From positions 1 to 64,000 of the forward strand of contig NZ_SJSB01000001.1 in the NCBI RefSeq assembly GCF_004352835.1: 64,000 bases of DNA, read 5' to 3'. The notes beneath the pieces were generated by a model. It saw only the letters and a program-made list of their open reading frames with translations. It was not told the DNA's origin and ran no database searches. This DNA is from Marinomonas flavescens (GTDB lineage Bacteria > Pseudomonadota > Gammaproteobacteria > Pseudomonadales > Marinomonadaceae). This document shows, one piece after another, positions 17,204 through 25,975 of the stretch. A program made the translations under genes and the position numbers. Each line of letters starts with the position of its first letter. Position 1 is the first letter of the stretch.

Positions 17204-18034
17204 CTAACTCGCCAATTTTTTATTGATAAACCAGTGTTTTTGCAGTTGGCTTAAGTAGTAAAGTAGCGCAACAATAGCGACCAAAATAATCTCGTAATGC
17301 CCTTCAGGATAGCCGCCATTATGAAACGGTAAGGTCAGCGCACAATAAAGAGGTACCGTCATCGCTACCCATTGGCTGAGCGCTGATTGGCAAAAGTGAT
17401 AACGCTTAGCTAGCATGTAACAGATAAGTCCACAAAGTAAGCCGATAGCCCCACCAACAAAGACATCTATAGGCCAATGAGCCCCTACCATTACTCGGCT
17501 CAGCATGACCATCATAAGAACGAAAATAACTCCGATTCTCTGCTGTTTATTTTTTGCAACAACTAAGAAAAACGAGGCAATCACACCTGCGGTGGCGGAG
17601 TGGCCAGATGGAAAGCTATGTGTTCGCAATAAATTTCCGACGAGGTGAAAGCTATTTTCGGGTAATACCCCGCCTGGCCGAGCCATTGCGAAAAAAGATT
17701 TCATTCCGTGGGTGATAAATGTTGTTGGAATAATGGCTATTATGGTTGCTGACAATAGTTTTGGGTGGACGTAAACAATAAACAAAAGCAACGCGATAGC
17801 GACTTGAGTATCTCCCAATAAAGTGATGAAGGAGCAAACCACATTCGGTAGCTTACTGCCAAGTGTGTTTAGTGTGTAAAAACCTGCATGATATCCATTA
17901 GTAATCCAAAGCAGTATAGCGAAAATTAAAAATGTGATACTGGTACCAATAATGAAACGAAAAGGAATGTAATGGTGCTGACTTGTTTCCTTATTCGATA
18001 GTAAATGATAACGAAATAGCTGAGATACCTTCAT
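17204..18034 (-). CDS. PAP2-family membrane phosphatase
   Basis: This 276-residue inner-membrane protein has about six hydrophobic segments and all three acid-phosphatase motifs: K-x6-RP (KSFFAMARP), PSGH within SFPSGHSATAG and SR-x5-H-x3-D within SRVMVGAHWPID. Such proteins dephosphorylate phosphatidic acid, phosphatidylglycerophosphate, undecaprenyl pyrophosphate or lipid A phosphates at the periplasmic face. Substrate cannot be assigned. It is a single gene with long AT-rich flanks. A second, shorter PAP2 protein is encoded at 33521-34036. Confidence 0.88.
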   Translation of the reverse strand: MKVSQLFRYHLLSNKETSQHHYIPFRFIIGTSITFLIFAILLWITNGYHAGFYTLNTLGSKLPNVVCSFITLLGDTQVAIALLLFIVYVHPKLLSATIIAIIPTTFITHGMKSFFAMARPGGVLPENSFHLVGNLLRTHSFPSGHSATAGVIASFFLVVAKNKQQRIGVIFVLMMVMLSRVMVGAHWPIDVFVGGAIGLLCGLICYMLAKRYHFCQSALSQWVAMTVPLYCALTLPFHNGGYPEGHYEIILVAIVALLYYLSQLQKHWFINKKLAS

Positions 18035-18358
18035 GATTGAGTGTCTCCATAATATATAAGCAAATGTTTAATGCTTTTGAAAAATAGAGAGTAATCTCAC
18101 CAATGTGAAATTTTAATAAACATTTTTTGCGTTTTTAATGCTTATTTTGAAGGTGGGTGTTTATAAATATTTTTTATTTAAAATAACATCAACTGAAAGG
18201 GCATCGCTTGGTGAGTGTGTTGTAAATAGTAGAATTTTTTTGAGGTTAAAGCGGTAGATAAAAAAACCATCACTTCATGTTACGCCAAAGTGATGGTTTT
18301 TAGGTACATAAACAAAAGCCGCTTTATTATGTAAGCTTAGAGTGGCTGTGTTGCGTTA
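18035..18358. other. AT-rich intergenic region
   Basis: No gene is visible. It holds the upstream region of the PAP2 gene (very AT-rich, 18100-18200) and the terminator of the polyamine gene at 18261-18302. Confidence 0.6.
18261..18302 (-). terminator. Intrinsic terminator after carboxynorspermidine synthase
   Basis: AAAAAACCATCACTT pairs with AAGTGATGGTTTTT over a 12-base loop. A and T tracts on both sides let it serve either strand; by position it ends the minus-strand polyamine operon. Confidence 0.85.
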
Positions 18359-19597
18359 CTACTGCGTGAAAGGGCGATCGCCATCTTCATCTTTTATACG
18401 AGTCGGTAAGCCCATCTCGTTCAACAAACCTAAGAAAGGTCTTGGGTCAAGTTGCTCGACGTTGCGCATTTCTTTTGCGTCCCAAGTGCCGTTGGCAACG
18501 AGGATAGCAGCGGCAACAGGCGGAACACCCGCGGTATAAGAAATACCTTGGCTGCCAACTTCATTGTAAGCGTCTTTGTGATCCGCTACGTTGTAGATAA
18601 AGACTTCTTTTTCTTTACCGTCTTTGATGCCTTTCACTACATCGCCGATGCAAGTTTTACCTGTGTAATCTGGCGCCAAAGAAGAAGGATCAGGAAGTAC
18701 TGCTTTAACCACTTTAAGAGGAATAACCTCTAGGCCTTCTGCGGTTTTCACTGGTTGCTCAGAGAGTAGACCTAAGCTTTTAAGAACCGTGAAGACATTG
18801 ATGTAATGCTCACCAAAGCCCATCCAGAAACGTACGTTTGGCACGTCTAGATTTTGTGAAATCGAGTGTACTTCGTCATGGCCTGTCATGTAAGCGGTTT
18901 GCTTACCAACGACAGGAAGGTCGTCTGTTCGACTGATCTCGAACATTTTATTTTCTTGCCACGCACTTTTTTGCCAAGAGTAAACACGACCGGTGAATTC
19001 ACGGAAGTTGATCTCTGGGTCGAAGTTAGTCGCGAAGTATTTACCGTGGCTACCGGCATTAATATCAATGATATCGATGTCGCTAACGCTGTCGAAATAG
19101 TGGTTGTAAGCTAATGCTGCATAAGCATTTACTACACCTGGATCAAAACCTACGCCAAGAATTGCGGTCACGCCTTTGTCTTTACATAACTCGCGGCGTT
19201 TCCATTCGTAGTTTGCATACCATGGTGGTGTTTCACAGATTTTCGCTGGATCTTCATGGATCGCGGTGTCTAAGTAAGCCACACCGGTTTCGATGCAAGC
19301 TTCAAGAACCGACATATTAATGAAAGCAGAACCAACATTAATAACGATTTCAGACTCTGTGTCGTTGATCAGTTTGACAGTGGCTGGTACATCAAGAGCA
19401 TCAAGAGCAAATGCTTGAATGCGGCCCTCGACTTTCATGCTGCCTTTTTCTAAGACACTGGCTACAATATCGTCGCATTTCGCAACGCTACGGGAAGCAA
19501 TTGCGATATTGCCCAGTGTGTCATTGTGTTGGGCGCATTTGTGGGCTACAACACGAGCCACGCCTCCGCCACCGATAATTAGAACATTTTTTTTCAT
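18359..19597 (-). CDS. Carboxynorspermidine synthase (saccharopine dehydrogenase-like)
   Basis: A 412-residue NADPH-dependent enzyme of the saccharopine dehydrogenase family. With the partner decarboxylase NspC it makes norspermidine or spermidine from aspartate semialdehyde and diamine by reductive condensation. The N-terminal Rossmann motif is VLIIGGGGVARVVAH at residues 4-18, and the central GVGFDPGVVNAYAALA segment is typical of the carboxy(nor)spermidine dehydrogenase branch. I start it at 19597, where GGAGAG lies 8 bases upstream; the open frame extends to 19663 without support and would overlap nspC. The gene order matches the Vibrio pair VC1624-VC1623. Confidence 0.92.
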   Translation of the reverse strand: MKKNVLIIGGGGVARVVAHKCAQHNDTLGNIAIASRSVAKCDDIVASVLEKGSMKVEGRIQAFALDALDVPATVKLINDTESEIVINVGSAFINMSVLEACIETGVAYLDTAIHEDPAKICETPPWYANYEWKRRELCKDKGVTAILGVGFDPGVVNAYAALAYNHYFDSVSDIDIIDINAGSHGKYFATNFDPEINFREFTGRVYSWQKSAWQENKMFEISRTDDLPVVGKQTAYMTGHDEVHSISQNLDVPNVRFWMGFGEHYINVFTVLKSLGLLSEQPVKTAEGLEVIPLKVVKAVLPDPSSLAPDYTGKTCIGDVVKGIKDGKEKEVFIYNVADHKDAYNEVGSQGISYTAGVPPVAAAILVANGTWDAKEMRNVEQLDPRPFLGLLNEMGLPTRIKDEDGDRPFTQ

Positions 19598-19643
19598 AGT
19601 AACTCTCTCCAAAATAAAAAGTGTGAACCGTCTTAACTTGTGA

Positions 19644-20741
19644 TCAAGAAAGGTTCTGCACAAAGTCGTTATAGTCGAATTCCCTCACGACCTCGATGCT
19701 GCCATCCAATTGGCGTATGGCAATAGACGGCATCTTAACACCGTTAAACCAGTTCTTTTTCACCATGGTGTAACCGGCCGCGTCTTGAAAAGACAAACGG
19801 TCACCCACTTGCAATGCTTTATCGAACTTGAATTCGCCAAAAATATCGCCGGCTAAGCAAGACTTGCCGCAAACCATGTATTCATGATCGCCGTCGCATG
19901 GTGCCATTTTAGCGTTTTCGCGATAGATTAATAAGTCCAGCATGTGTGCTTCAATTGAGCTGTCTACCACGGCCAAGTTTTTACCGTTAAATAAGGTATC
20001 CAATACAGATACTTCTAGGGTTGTGCTGTTAGTAATCGCCGCTTCACCAGGCTCAAGGTAAACCTGTACTTGGTAGGTATCTGCGAAGGCTTTAAGGCGT
20101 TGGCAGAATTGATCCAGTGGATAATTCTCACCAGTAAAGTGAATACCGCCGCCTAGGCTGACCCATTTCATTTGTTTAATCAAATGGCCAAAGCGAGTTT
20201 CAATGTGAGTCAACATCTCATCAAAGCGCTCAAAACTGTTGTTTTCACAGTTGTTATGGAACATGAAACCGGATATTTGTTCGATAACAGTGGCGATTTT
20301 TTCTGGATCCCATTCGCCTAAACGACTAAATGGACGCGCTGGGTCGGCAATAATAAAGTCAGAGGTACTGACTTGAGGGTTCACTCGTAGACCGCGAATG
20401 TGGTTTTCGCTGACGTCTTTAAAACGTGTTAATTGGCCGATTGAGTTGAACAAAATCTTATCGCTGTTGGCGAGAACGTCTTCGATTTCATCGTCAGTGT
20501 AAGCCACGCTGTAAGCGTGAGTCTCACCTCGGAATTTCTCTTTGCCTAATTTCACTTCATACAAAGAAGAAGACGTGGTGCCGTCCATGTACTCTTGCAT
20601 TAGATCAAATACAGACCAAGTCGCGAAACATTTAAGCGCCAAAAGAGATTTGGCGCCAGACTGTTGGCGCACGTAAGCAATCTTCTCTAAATTCTTCAGA
20701 AGACTGGCTTTATCAATGAGATAATATGGTGTCTTGATCAT
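19644..20741 (-). CDS. nspC: Carboxynorspermidine decarboxylase
   Basis: NspC is a PLP-dependent alanine-racemase-fold decarboxylase that finishes norspermidine or spermidine synthesis. The 365-residue protein has the PLP lysine at residue 37 in LALKCFATWSVF, the GGGIHFTGENYP phosphate-binding loop and the C-terminal VCGKSCLAGDIFGEF motif with the catalytic cysteine. It lies 46 bases upstream of the synthase gene, forming a two-gene operon. Norspermidine and spermidine affect biofilm formation in Vibrio; whether that holds here is unknown. Confidence 0.94.
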   Translation of the reverse strand: MIKTPYYLIDKASLLKNLEKIAYVRQQSGAKSLLALKCFATWSVFDLMQEYMDGTTSSSLYEVKLGKEKFRGETHAYSVAYTDDEIEDVLANSDKILFNSIGQLTRFKDVSENHIRGLRVNPQVSTSDFIIADPARPFSRLGEWDPEKIATVIEQISGFMFHNNCENNSFERFDEMLTHIETRFGHLIKQMKWVSLGGGIHFTGENYPLDQFCQRLKAFADTYQVQVYLEPGEAAITNSTTLEVSVLDTLFNGKNLAVVDSSIEAHMLDLLIYRENAKMAPCDGDHEYMVCGKSCLAGDIFGEFKFDKALQVGDRLSFQDAAGYTMVKKNWFNGVKMPSIAIRQLDGSIEVVREFDYNDFVQNLS

Positions 20742-21096
20742 GGCAAGGGCCCATTTTTGAAAAGGCGTATTCTAGAGCAAAAATGGGGGCGTTTTCTAGC
20801 AAGATTTTGCTATTTTACTACTTCATCTTTGCGCAAAAATTATTTATGAAACCGAATGTGAGCTAAAATTCGGTTTTGGTGTTTTTAAGCGTTAGGTCAA
20901 GTTGTGATTAAACTAAGCAAATAAGACAAAATATCATCATCTTCCAATTTCCTCTTGAGAAATCATCTTGCTCCCCTACAATGCCGCCTTCTCTTGCCAT
21001 TTAACGTGGTTTAATTCATGGGTTTTGTTGCCATTTAGCGCATTTCCTTGCACTTATTTGTCGGTAAGTGCATTACCTTTTTAGGAATATATTGAC
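20742..21096. promoter_or_regulatory. Divergent control region of nspC and the YuiF-like antiporter
   Basis: No gene is visible in 355 bases. TTGCCATTTAACG at 20994-21006 recurs as TTGCCATTTAGCG at 21028-21040 (one mismatch). GCACTT at 21050-21055 pairs with AAGTGC at 21066-21071 in the antiporter leader, followed by TTTTT and then AGGAA, which is the ribosome binding site of the gene at 21097. Confidence 0.5.
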
Positions 21097-22419
21097 ATGA
21101 ATGCGGTTGTTGTAGGTGTTGCCTTAATGCTGATCTTAAGTGTGGCACGTTTAAACGTAGTGATTTCGTTGTGTGTGAGTGCTATCACGGCAGGTTTAGT
21201 CGGCGGAATGAGCTTACTTAAAATTACCCAAGTATTTGAACAAGGGCTAGGAGAAGGGGCGGTAATTGCATTAAGTTATGTGATGTTGGGAGCCTTTGCT
21301 GTTGCGATTTCTCGTTCAGGGTTAACAGATTGGCTAGCGCATAAAATTATTGCCATGATCAATCGTTCTCCAACACCGAGGCACGTTGCTTTGATGCGAA
21401 CTTTAGTTTGTACCGTCCTTTTACTGATGGCAATAATGAGTCAAAATTTGATTCCTGTGCACATCGCCTTTATTCCCATTTTAGTACCGCCTCTGCTGCA
21501 CGTAATGACCTATTTAAAGTTGGATCGTCGCTTAGTAGCCTGTGTTTTAACGTTTGGCTTAGTCACTCCCTATATGGTCTTGCCAGTCGGTTTTGGTGGT
21601 GTATTCCTTCATCAGCTGCTTGCTAGTAATCTAGCAGCTAATGGCCTGAAGATAGACCCAAGTAAGATTGCACCAGCTATGTGGCTACCGGCAACTGGGA
21701 TGGTTATTGGCTTATTAATAGCTGTTTTTATTAGTTATCGTAAGCCTAGAGAATATGAAGAGTCGGAAGATGAATTTGATATTCAATCTCTGGTTTTACC
21801 TAGTCGCAGCGCTATTATTGTGTCTTTTATTGCTATTGTCGTGGCATTGGTAACACAGCTGTATACTGGTTCGATGATCTTCGGGGCACTAAGTGGTTTG
21901 GCGATGTATTTCATCACTGGACAGATTAGTTGGAAGCAATCACAAACGGTCTTTACGGGTGGTGTTGAGTTGATGGCCATGATTGGCTTTATTATGATCA
22001 GTGCTGCTGGTTTTGCCGCTGTTATTCGTGCAACAGGTGAAGTGAATTCGCTTGTGAATGTTCTAGGTGGCTGGATGGGCTCAAACCAAGCGGTAGCTTC
22101 TGCAAGTATGTTGCTGGTGGGTTTGATTGTAACCATGGGCATTGGGTCATCATTCAGTACGATTCCTATTATCGCGACGATTTATACGCCATTGGCCATG
22201 CAGTTAGGGTTTAGTCCGATCGCAATTGTTGCTTTGGTTGGCACCGCCGCCGCATTAGGTGATGCAGGCTCGCCCGCTTCGGATTCCACGTTAGGACCAA
22301 CTTCTGGCTTAAATGCCGATGGTCAGCATGACCATATTCGCGACAGTGTTATACCAACTTTCTTGCATTATAACTTGCCACTTTTAGTTATGGGTTGGGT
22401 GGCTTCCTTAGTGCTTTAA
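21097..22419 (+). CDS. YuiF/NhaC-like Na+/H+ antiporter or amino-acid transporter
   Basis: This 440-residue integral membrane protein of about twelve helices belongs to the Na+/H+ antiporter family with the N-terminal Na_H_antiport_N module. Diagnostic stretches are [20 protein letters not shown] near residues 60-80 and [20 protein letters not shown] near 385-404. Haemophilus and Bacillus (YuiF) members are annotated either as Na+/H+ antiporters or as amino-acid permeases, so the substrate is open. A hydrophilic acidic loop (EESEDEFD near 220) separates the two halves. It is monocistronic. Confidence 0.83.
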   Translation: MNAVVVGVALMLILSVARLNVVISLCVSAITAGLVGGMSLLKITQVFEQGLGEGAVIALSYVMLGAFAVAISRSGLTDWLAHKIIAMINRSPTPRHVALMRTLVCTVLLLMAIMSQNLIPVHIAFIPILVPPLLHVMTYLKLDRRLVACVLTFGLVTPYMVLPVGFGGVFLHQLLASNLAANGLKIDPSKIAPAMWLPATGMVIGLLIAVFISYRKPREYEESEDEFDIQSLVLPSRSAIIVSFIAIVVALVTQLYTGSMIFGALSGLAMYFITGQISWKQSQTVFTGGVELMAMIGFIMISAAGFAAVIRATGEVNSLVNVLGGWMGSNQAVASASMLLVGLIVTMGIGSSFSTIPIIATIYTPLAMQLGFSPIAIVALVGTAAALGDAGSPASDSTLGPTSGLNADGQHDHIRDSVIPTFLHYNLPLLVMGWVASLVL

Positions 22420-22564
22420 CGTGCTATTAATGCAAACAGAGCATAGGGCGATGCTTTGAGTGCATGTAGCTAAGGTATTTAGGTTTTCATTTTTTAACGT
22501 GGCTGCTTCTCATAATGATAGAATGCAGCCTTGATGTCTCTCAATGGTTAAGGAAATCTGCTCT

Positions 22565-23146
22565 ATGTTGAATTTAGTTATTGGTTTGGTTATTTTCTTT
22601 GGGTTGCATTCTATTCATATTTTTGCCCCAGAATGGCGTGACCGCAACATGGCGAAAAGTGGTGCAATGCGCTGGCGTATTCGTTTTGGGTTAATATCAC
22701 TGTTGGCCATTGCCTCAATTATTATTGGTTATATGCAACTGCGACCGTCTCCAATTTGGCTTTGGTATCCACCGGCTTGGACTCATCAAATATCAGCGGT
22801 ACTAATGTTGATCTCTTTCTACTTTGCTGCGGCCGCGATTATTCCTGGCACTAAAGTGAAATCAATGATCGGGCATCCTTTGTTAATTGCTATTAAAGTG
22901 TGGGCACTGGCGCATTTAATAAGTAATGGCACATTAGCTGATGTGATTCTGTTTGGTAGTTTTTTGATTTGGGCTATCGTTAGTTTTGCCGTTGCACGTC
23001 GTCGTGATCGAGCTGCGGGTGTAGAAAAGCCAATCTATATTGGCGTTCATATGGATTTGGCTGCTTTTGTACTGACTATGGTTTGTTGGTTCGCTATGGT
23101 ATTTTTCTTACATAAATTATTAATCGGTGTTTCTCCACTGGTTTAA
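22565..23146 (+). CDS. NnrU-family membrane protein
   Basis: A 193-residue inner-membrane protein with five or six hydrophobic helices. The start MLNLVIGLVIFFGLHSIHIF and the later KVWALAHLISNGTLADVILFG, with conserved histidines, are the NnrU/MAPEG-like signature. NnrU was named from denitrifiers, where it is needed for nitric oxide metabolism, and related proteins occur widely in bacteria without denitrification. No nitrogen oxide genes are nearby, so the role is unknown. The ATG at 22565 follows AAGGAA at a slightly long 10-base spacing; an in-frame start at 22544 is less likely. Confidence 0.83.
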   Translation: MLNLVIGLVIFFGLHSIHIFAPEWRDRNMAKSGAMRWRIRFGLISLLAIASIIIGYMQLRPSPIWLWYPPAWTHQISAVLMLISFYFAAAAIIPGTKVKSMIGHPLLIAIKVWALAHLISNGTLADVILFGSFLIWAIVSFAVARRRDRAAGVEKPIYIGVHMDLAAFVLTMVCWFAMVFFLHKLLIGVSPLV

Positions 23147-23169
23147 TCTATTGCGAAATTTTGTCTATA

Positions 23170-23206
23170 AACCTTCCATTAGTTTGCCTAATGGGAGGTT
23201 TTTTTA
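23170..23206 (+). terminator. Intrinsic terminator after the NnrU-like gene
   Basis: AACCTTCCATTAG pairs with CTAATGGGAGGTT around a short loop, followed by T7. One wobble pair lies within the stem. Confidence 0.88.
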
Positions 23207-23398
23207 TGTGTATAGAAAATGAACAATACTAGAGCGTAAACGTGTTGAAATTGTTGTTAACTGTCATGCTCGTATTAACACGCTTATTATAGGCTTACAT
23301 TTTTGGCGTTTTTCAACGCAATAGATTGCTGACAGCTTTTACTTGAATGTGTTATCTTCCGCGCCCTTTTTGGTTGTAAAGATAGGCAGTGGCTTAAC

Positions 23399-24763
23399 AT
23401 GATTTGTGGATTTGATTACGGTACATCGAACTGTGCAATCGGTATTGAACAAGATGACGCGGTTCGACTGGTGCCTCTTGAAGGCACAAATACTTTTTTA
23501 CCTTCTACTCTTTATGCGCTTGATAGAGATTTAATTTCTGAATCAGTCGCTCGCAATCTTACCGATCCTCAGGCGAGAGAATTATTCGTTGAGCAGCGTC
23601 GATTGATTCTATCCCGAGCACAGCGTGTGCGCCGAGAAGAAGACATTGCGAACGATGAGCAAACGTTATTCTTTGGGCGCGCCGCCTTTGCTGAATACTA
23701 TCAGTGGCCGGAAGACGGCTATTTCGTAAAATCACCAAAGTCTTTTTTAGGCGGCAGTGGGCTTCGTGAGCAACACATCCACTTTTTTGAGGATGTCGTC
23801 ACTGCGATGATGCAAAACATCAAGCAACAAGCTGAGAAAAACCTAGGTGAAGAAATTACGCATACAGTTATCGGTCGGCCTGTTAACTTTCAAGGCATCG
23901 ATTCCGAAGCGAGTAATCGGCAAGCGCTTGATATCCTAACGATGGCAGGCAAGCGAGCCGGTTTTAAAGAAATCGAATTTCTTTATGAGCCGATTGCAGC
24001 AGGGTTGGATTTTGAAGCGAAAATGACGCAAAACCAAACTGTGTTGATCGTCGATATTGGTGGTGGTACAACCGATTGTGCCATGGTGAAAATGGGCCCA
24101 GATTTTTCTTCTAAAGAAGATAGAACGGCTGACTTTCTAGGTCATACTGGAGAGCGAATTGGCGGTAATGACCTAGATATTCGTGTTGCGGGCAAGCATC
24201 TTATGCCTTTGTTTGGCATGGAGTCTAATTTAAAAACCAGCTTACCCATGCCGACACAAATTTATTGGAATGCGGTTACCACCAATGATGTAACCGCACT
24301 CGCGACGTTTAACAGTTTAGAAACCAAGCTGCAGATTGAACAATTACGTTTAGACGCTGTTGAACCAAAACTTTTAGAACGTTTTTTGCATCTTCGTGAG
24401 GAAAAACATAACTATCATTTGGTTCGCAACGCTGAAGAAGCGAAGATTGCACTGTCTGATCAGCAAGAGCATGATGTGTTGCTGGATTATATTGAAAAGG
24501 GCCTAAATCGTCGTATTTCTCGTGAGCAATTTTCTCATTCAATACAGCCACCGTTAGAAAAAATGCTTTCTTTAATGAGCGAATCAATTAAGCAAGCGGG
24601 CGTGCAACCTGATGTGATTTATATGACCGGTGGTTCGGCAAAATCACCTATTATCAGAGAGGCAATCCAAAAAAGAATAGGGGATGTTCCTGTTTTAGAT
24701 GGAGACCACTTTGGTAGTGTCGCGGCGGGATTAACCGTTTGGGCGCAGCGTCTTTTTCGCTAA
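23399..24763 (+). CDS. yegD: YegD-type Hsp70-like ATPase
   Basis: This 454-residue protein is an actin/Hsp70-fold ATPase very similar to E. coli YegD. It contains the phosphate-1 loop GFDYGTSNCAIGIEQ at residues 4-18, the phosphate-2 motif IVDIGGGTTDCAMVKMGP near 217-234 and the adenosine motif MTGGSAKSP near 410. It ends with the nucleotide-binding domain and an insertion, so it lacks the Hsp70 substrate-binding beta domain and lid. YegD proteins are treated as non-canonical chaperones with unknown clients. It is monocistronic and immediately precedes the cobalamin riboswitch region. Confidence 0.94.
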   Translation: MICGFDYGTSNCAIGIEQDDAVRLVPLEGTNTFLPSTLYALDRDLISESVARNLTDPQARELFVEQRRLILSRAQRVRREEDIANDEQTLFFGRAAFAEYYQWPEDGYFVKSPKSFLGGSGLREQHIHFFEDVVTAMMQNIKQQAEKNLGEEITHTVIGRPVNFQGIDSEASNRQALDILTMAGKRAGFKEIEFLYEPIAAGLDFEAKMTQNQTVLIVDIGGGTTDCAMVKMGPDFSSKEDRTADFLGHTGERIGGNDLDIRVAGKHLMPLFGMESNLKTSLPMPTQIYWNAVTTNDVTALATFNSLETKLQIEQLRLDAVEPKLLERFLHLREEKHNYHLVRNAEEAKIALSDQQEHDVLLDYIEKGLNRRISREQFSHSIQPPLEKMLSLMSESIKQAGVQPDVIYMTGGSAKSPIIREAIQKRIGDVPVLDGDHFGSVAAGLTVWAQRLFR

Positions 24764-24909
24764 TACGCATTGTAGTAGATAAATAAAATTGAATGGAATC
24801 ACGAGCAAGGTGTCGTGCTTTCATTTATAGCCTTACGATGAATTTTTTACATTGTATACTCATGACTAAATTCGTAGGCTTTGCGAATCTGCTCATATTA
24901 TGAGCAGTA

Positions 24910-25076
24910 CGAATAAAGGTGTCAGTTTGACTGATTAAACGGGAAACGAGTGCGCTTCAGGACGAAGCTAATCTGGTACTGCCCCCGCAACGGTAAATAA
25001 GTTAGGACATCACGCTTGCTCTCACTGTGAAAATGGGAAGGGACAAGTTACTGCTTATGAGTCCGGAGACCGGCCT
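24910..25076 (+). ncRNA. Cobalamin riboswitch
   Basis: The conserved order is complete: AAAGGTGTCAG, GGGAAACGAGTGCG, the B12-box core CTGCCCCCGCAACGGTAA near 24978-24995, GGGAAGGG, and the closing GAGTCCGGAGACCGGCC at 25060-25076. This is the adenosylcobalamin-type aptamer. A T-rich hairpin GTTTTTTGC/GCAAAAAAC at 25088-25108 follows and could belong to the expression platform. It should switch off the CbiM-like gene at 25160 when B12 is plentiful. Confidence 0.95.
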
Positions 25077-25159
25077 TTATTTTTTATGTTTTTTGCCAAG
25101 CAAAAAACGATTAATTGAAATCATACGGGTGAGTATGAAACATTTATTGGAGGCACATC

Positions 25160-25831
25160 GTGCATATTGAACCAGGCGTCGTTACCGGCGTAAAAATTGT
25201 TTTGAGTTACGCAACAGCATTTGCAGCATTAGGACTTTCCGCTAAATCTTCGATTGAAGCGATTCGTGAAAATGGCCTCATTAACTTGTTAGGAAGAAGT
25301 GTAATAACAAGCGCTTTAGTACTCTTCTTTTTTCAGGTGTTACCTCATCAAGCAGTCGGTGTATCAGAAGTGCATCTTATTCTTGGATCGACTTTATTTT
25401 TGATTTTTGGACCCGCTGCGGCATCCATTGGTCTATTTATGGGGCTACTAATTCAAGGTGTATTTTTCGCACCGTTTGATCTGCCCCAATATGGCATGAA
25501 TGTGACAACCTTGCTTGTGCCGCTCTTTGCGATGGCCGCTGTGTCACGTCGTATTATCTCTGAACGTACTGCTTATGTAGACATTCGTTATACACAAGCG
25601 CTGAAACTGTCTTTGACTTATCAAGGTGGTATTGTTTTGTGGGTCGCGTTCTGGGCCTTCTACGGACAAGGTTTTTCTGCGTCTAATGTTTCTTCTGTGG
25701 CCAGTTTTGGTATCGCTTATTTGAGCATCGTATTGGTTGAGCCGATTCTTGATCTTATTATATTGGCGGGTGCAAAAGGACTAAAACGCCTTAAGTATTC
25801 ACGTTTGGTTGAACGTCGTCTCTTCAATTAA
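25160..25831 (+). CDS. CbiM-like membrane protein under cobalamin control (probable cobalt uptake)
   Basis: The 223-residue protein has about six hydrophobic helices and begins MHIEPGVVTGVKI, matching the CbiM/ECF S-component N terminus where His2 is a metal ligand. CbiM proteins capture Co2+ (or Ni2+ in NikM) for ECF transporters. No CbiN, CbiQ or CbiO gene is adjacent, so it either works alone or shares energising subunits encoded elsewhere. The cobalamin riboswitch upstream supports a role in cobalt or B12 supply. GGAGG lies 9 bases upstream of the GTG start. Family placement is good; the substrate is inferred. Confidence 0.82.
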   Translation: MHIEPGVVTGVKIVLSYATAFAALGLSAKSSIEAIRENGLINLLGRSVITSALVLFFFQVLPHQAVGVSEVHLILGSTLFLIFGPAAASIGLFMGLLIQGVFFAPFDLPQYGMNVTTLLVPLFAMAAVSRRIISERTAYVDIRYTQALKLSLTYQGGIVLWVAFWAFYGQGFSASNVSSVASFGIAYLSIVLVEPILDLIILAGAKGLKRLKYSRLVERRLFN

Positions 25832-25893
25832 GATAAGTATTTGACTCTTATATAGGCGTTCTTATTACGCGCCCATCATAAAATGAAGATAAA

Positions 25894-25931
25894 GCGCCTA
25901 ATGTTGATTTTAACATTGGGCGTTTTTTTTT
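25894..25931 (+). terminator. Intrinsic terminator after the CbiM-like gene
   Basis: CGCCTAATGTT pairs with AACATTGGGCG around a GATTTT loop, followed by T8. It lies between convergent genes (CbiM-like and LysR). Confidence 0.88.
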
Positions 25932-25975
25932 GAGTTAAATCACTATCGCTAAAAAATAAACTTACCGCTCGAGAG

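Noticed and set aside
17204-18034. The PAP2 protein as a specific LpxE or PgpB
   Set aside because: The catalytic motifs are common to the whole superfamily and nothing in the sequence fixes the substrate.
25088-25108. Intrinsic terminator in the cobalamin leader
   Set aside because: GTTTTTTGC/GCAAAAAAC is AT-rich and has no T tail on the plus strand, so I list it only as a possible expression platform part.
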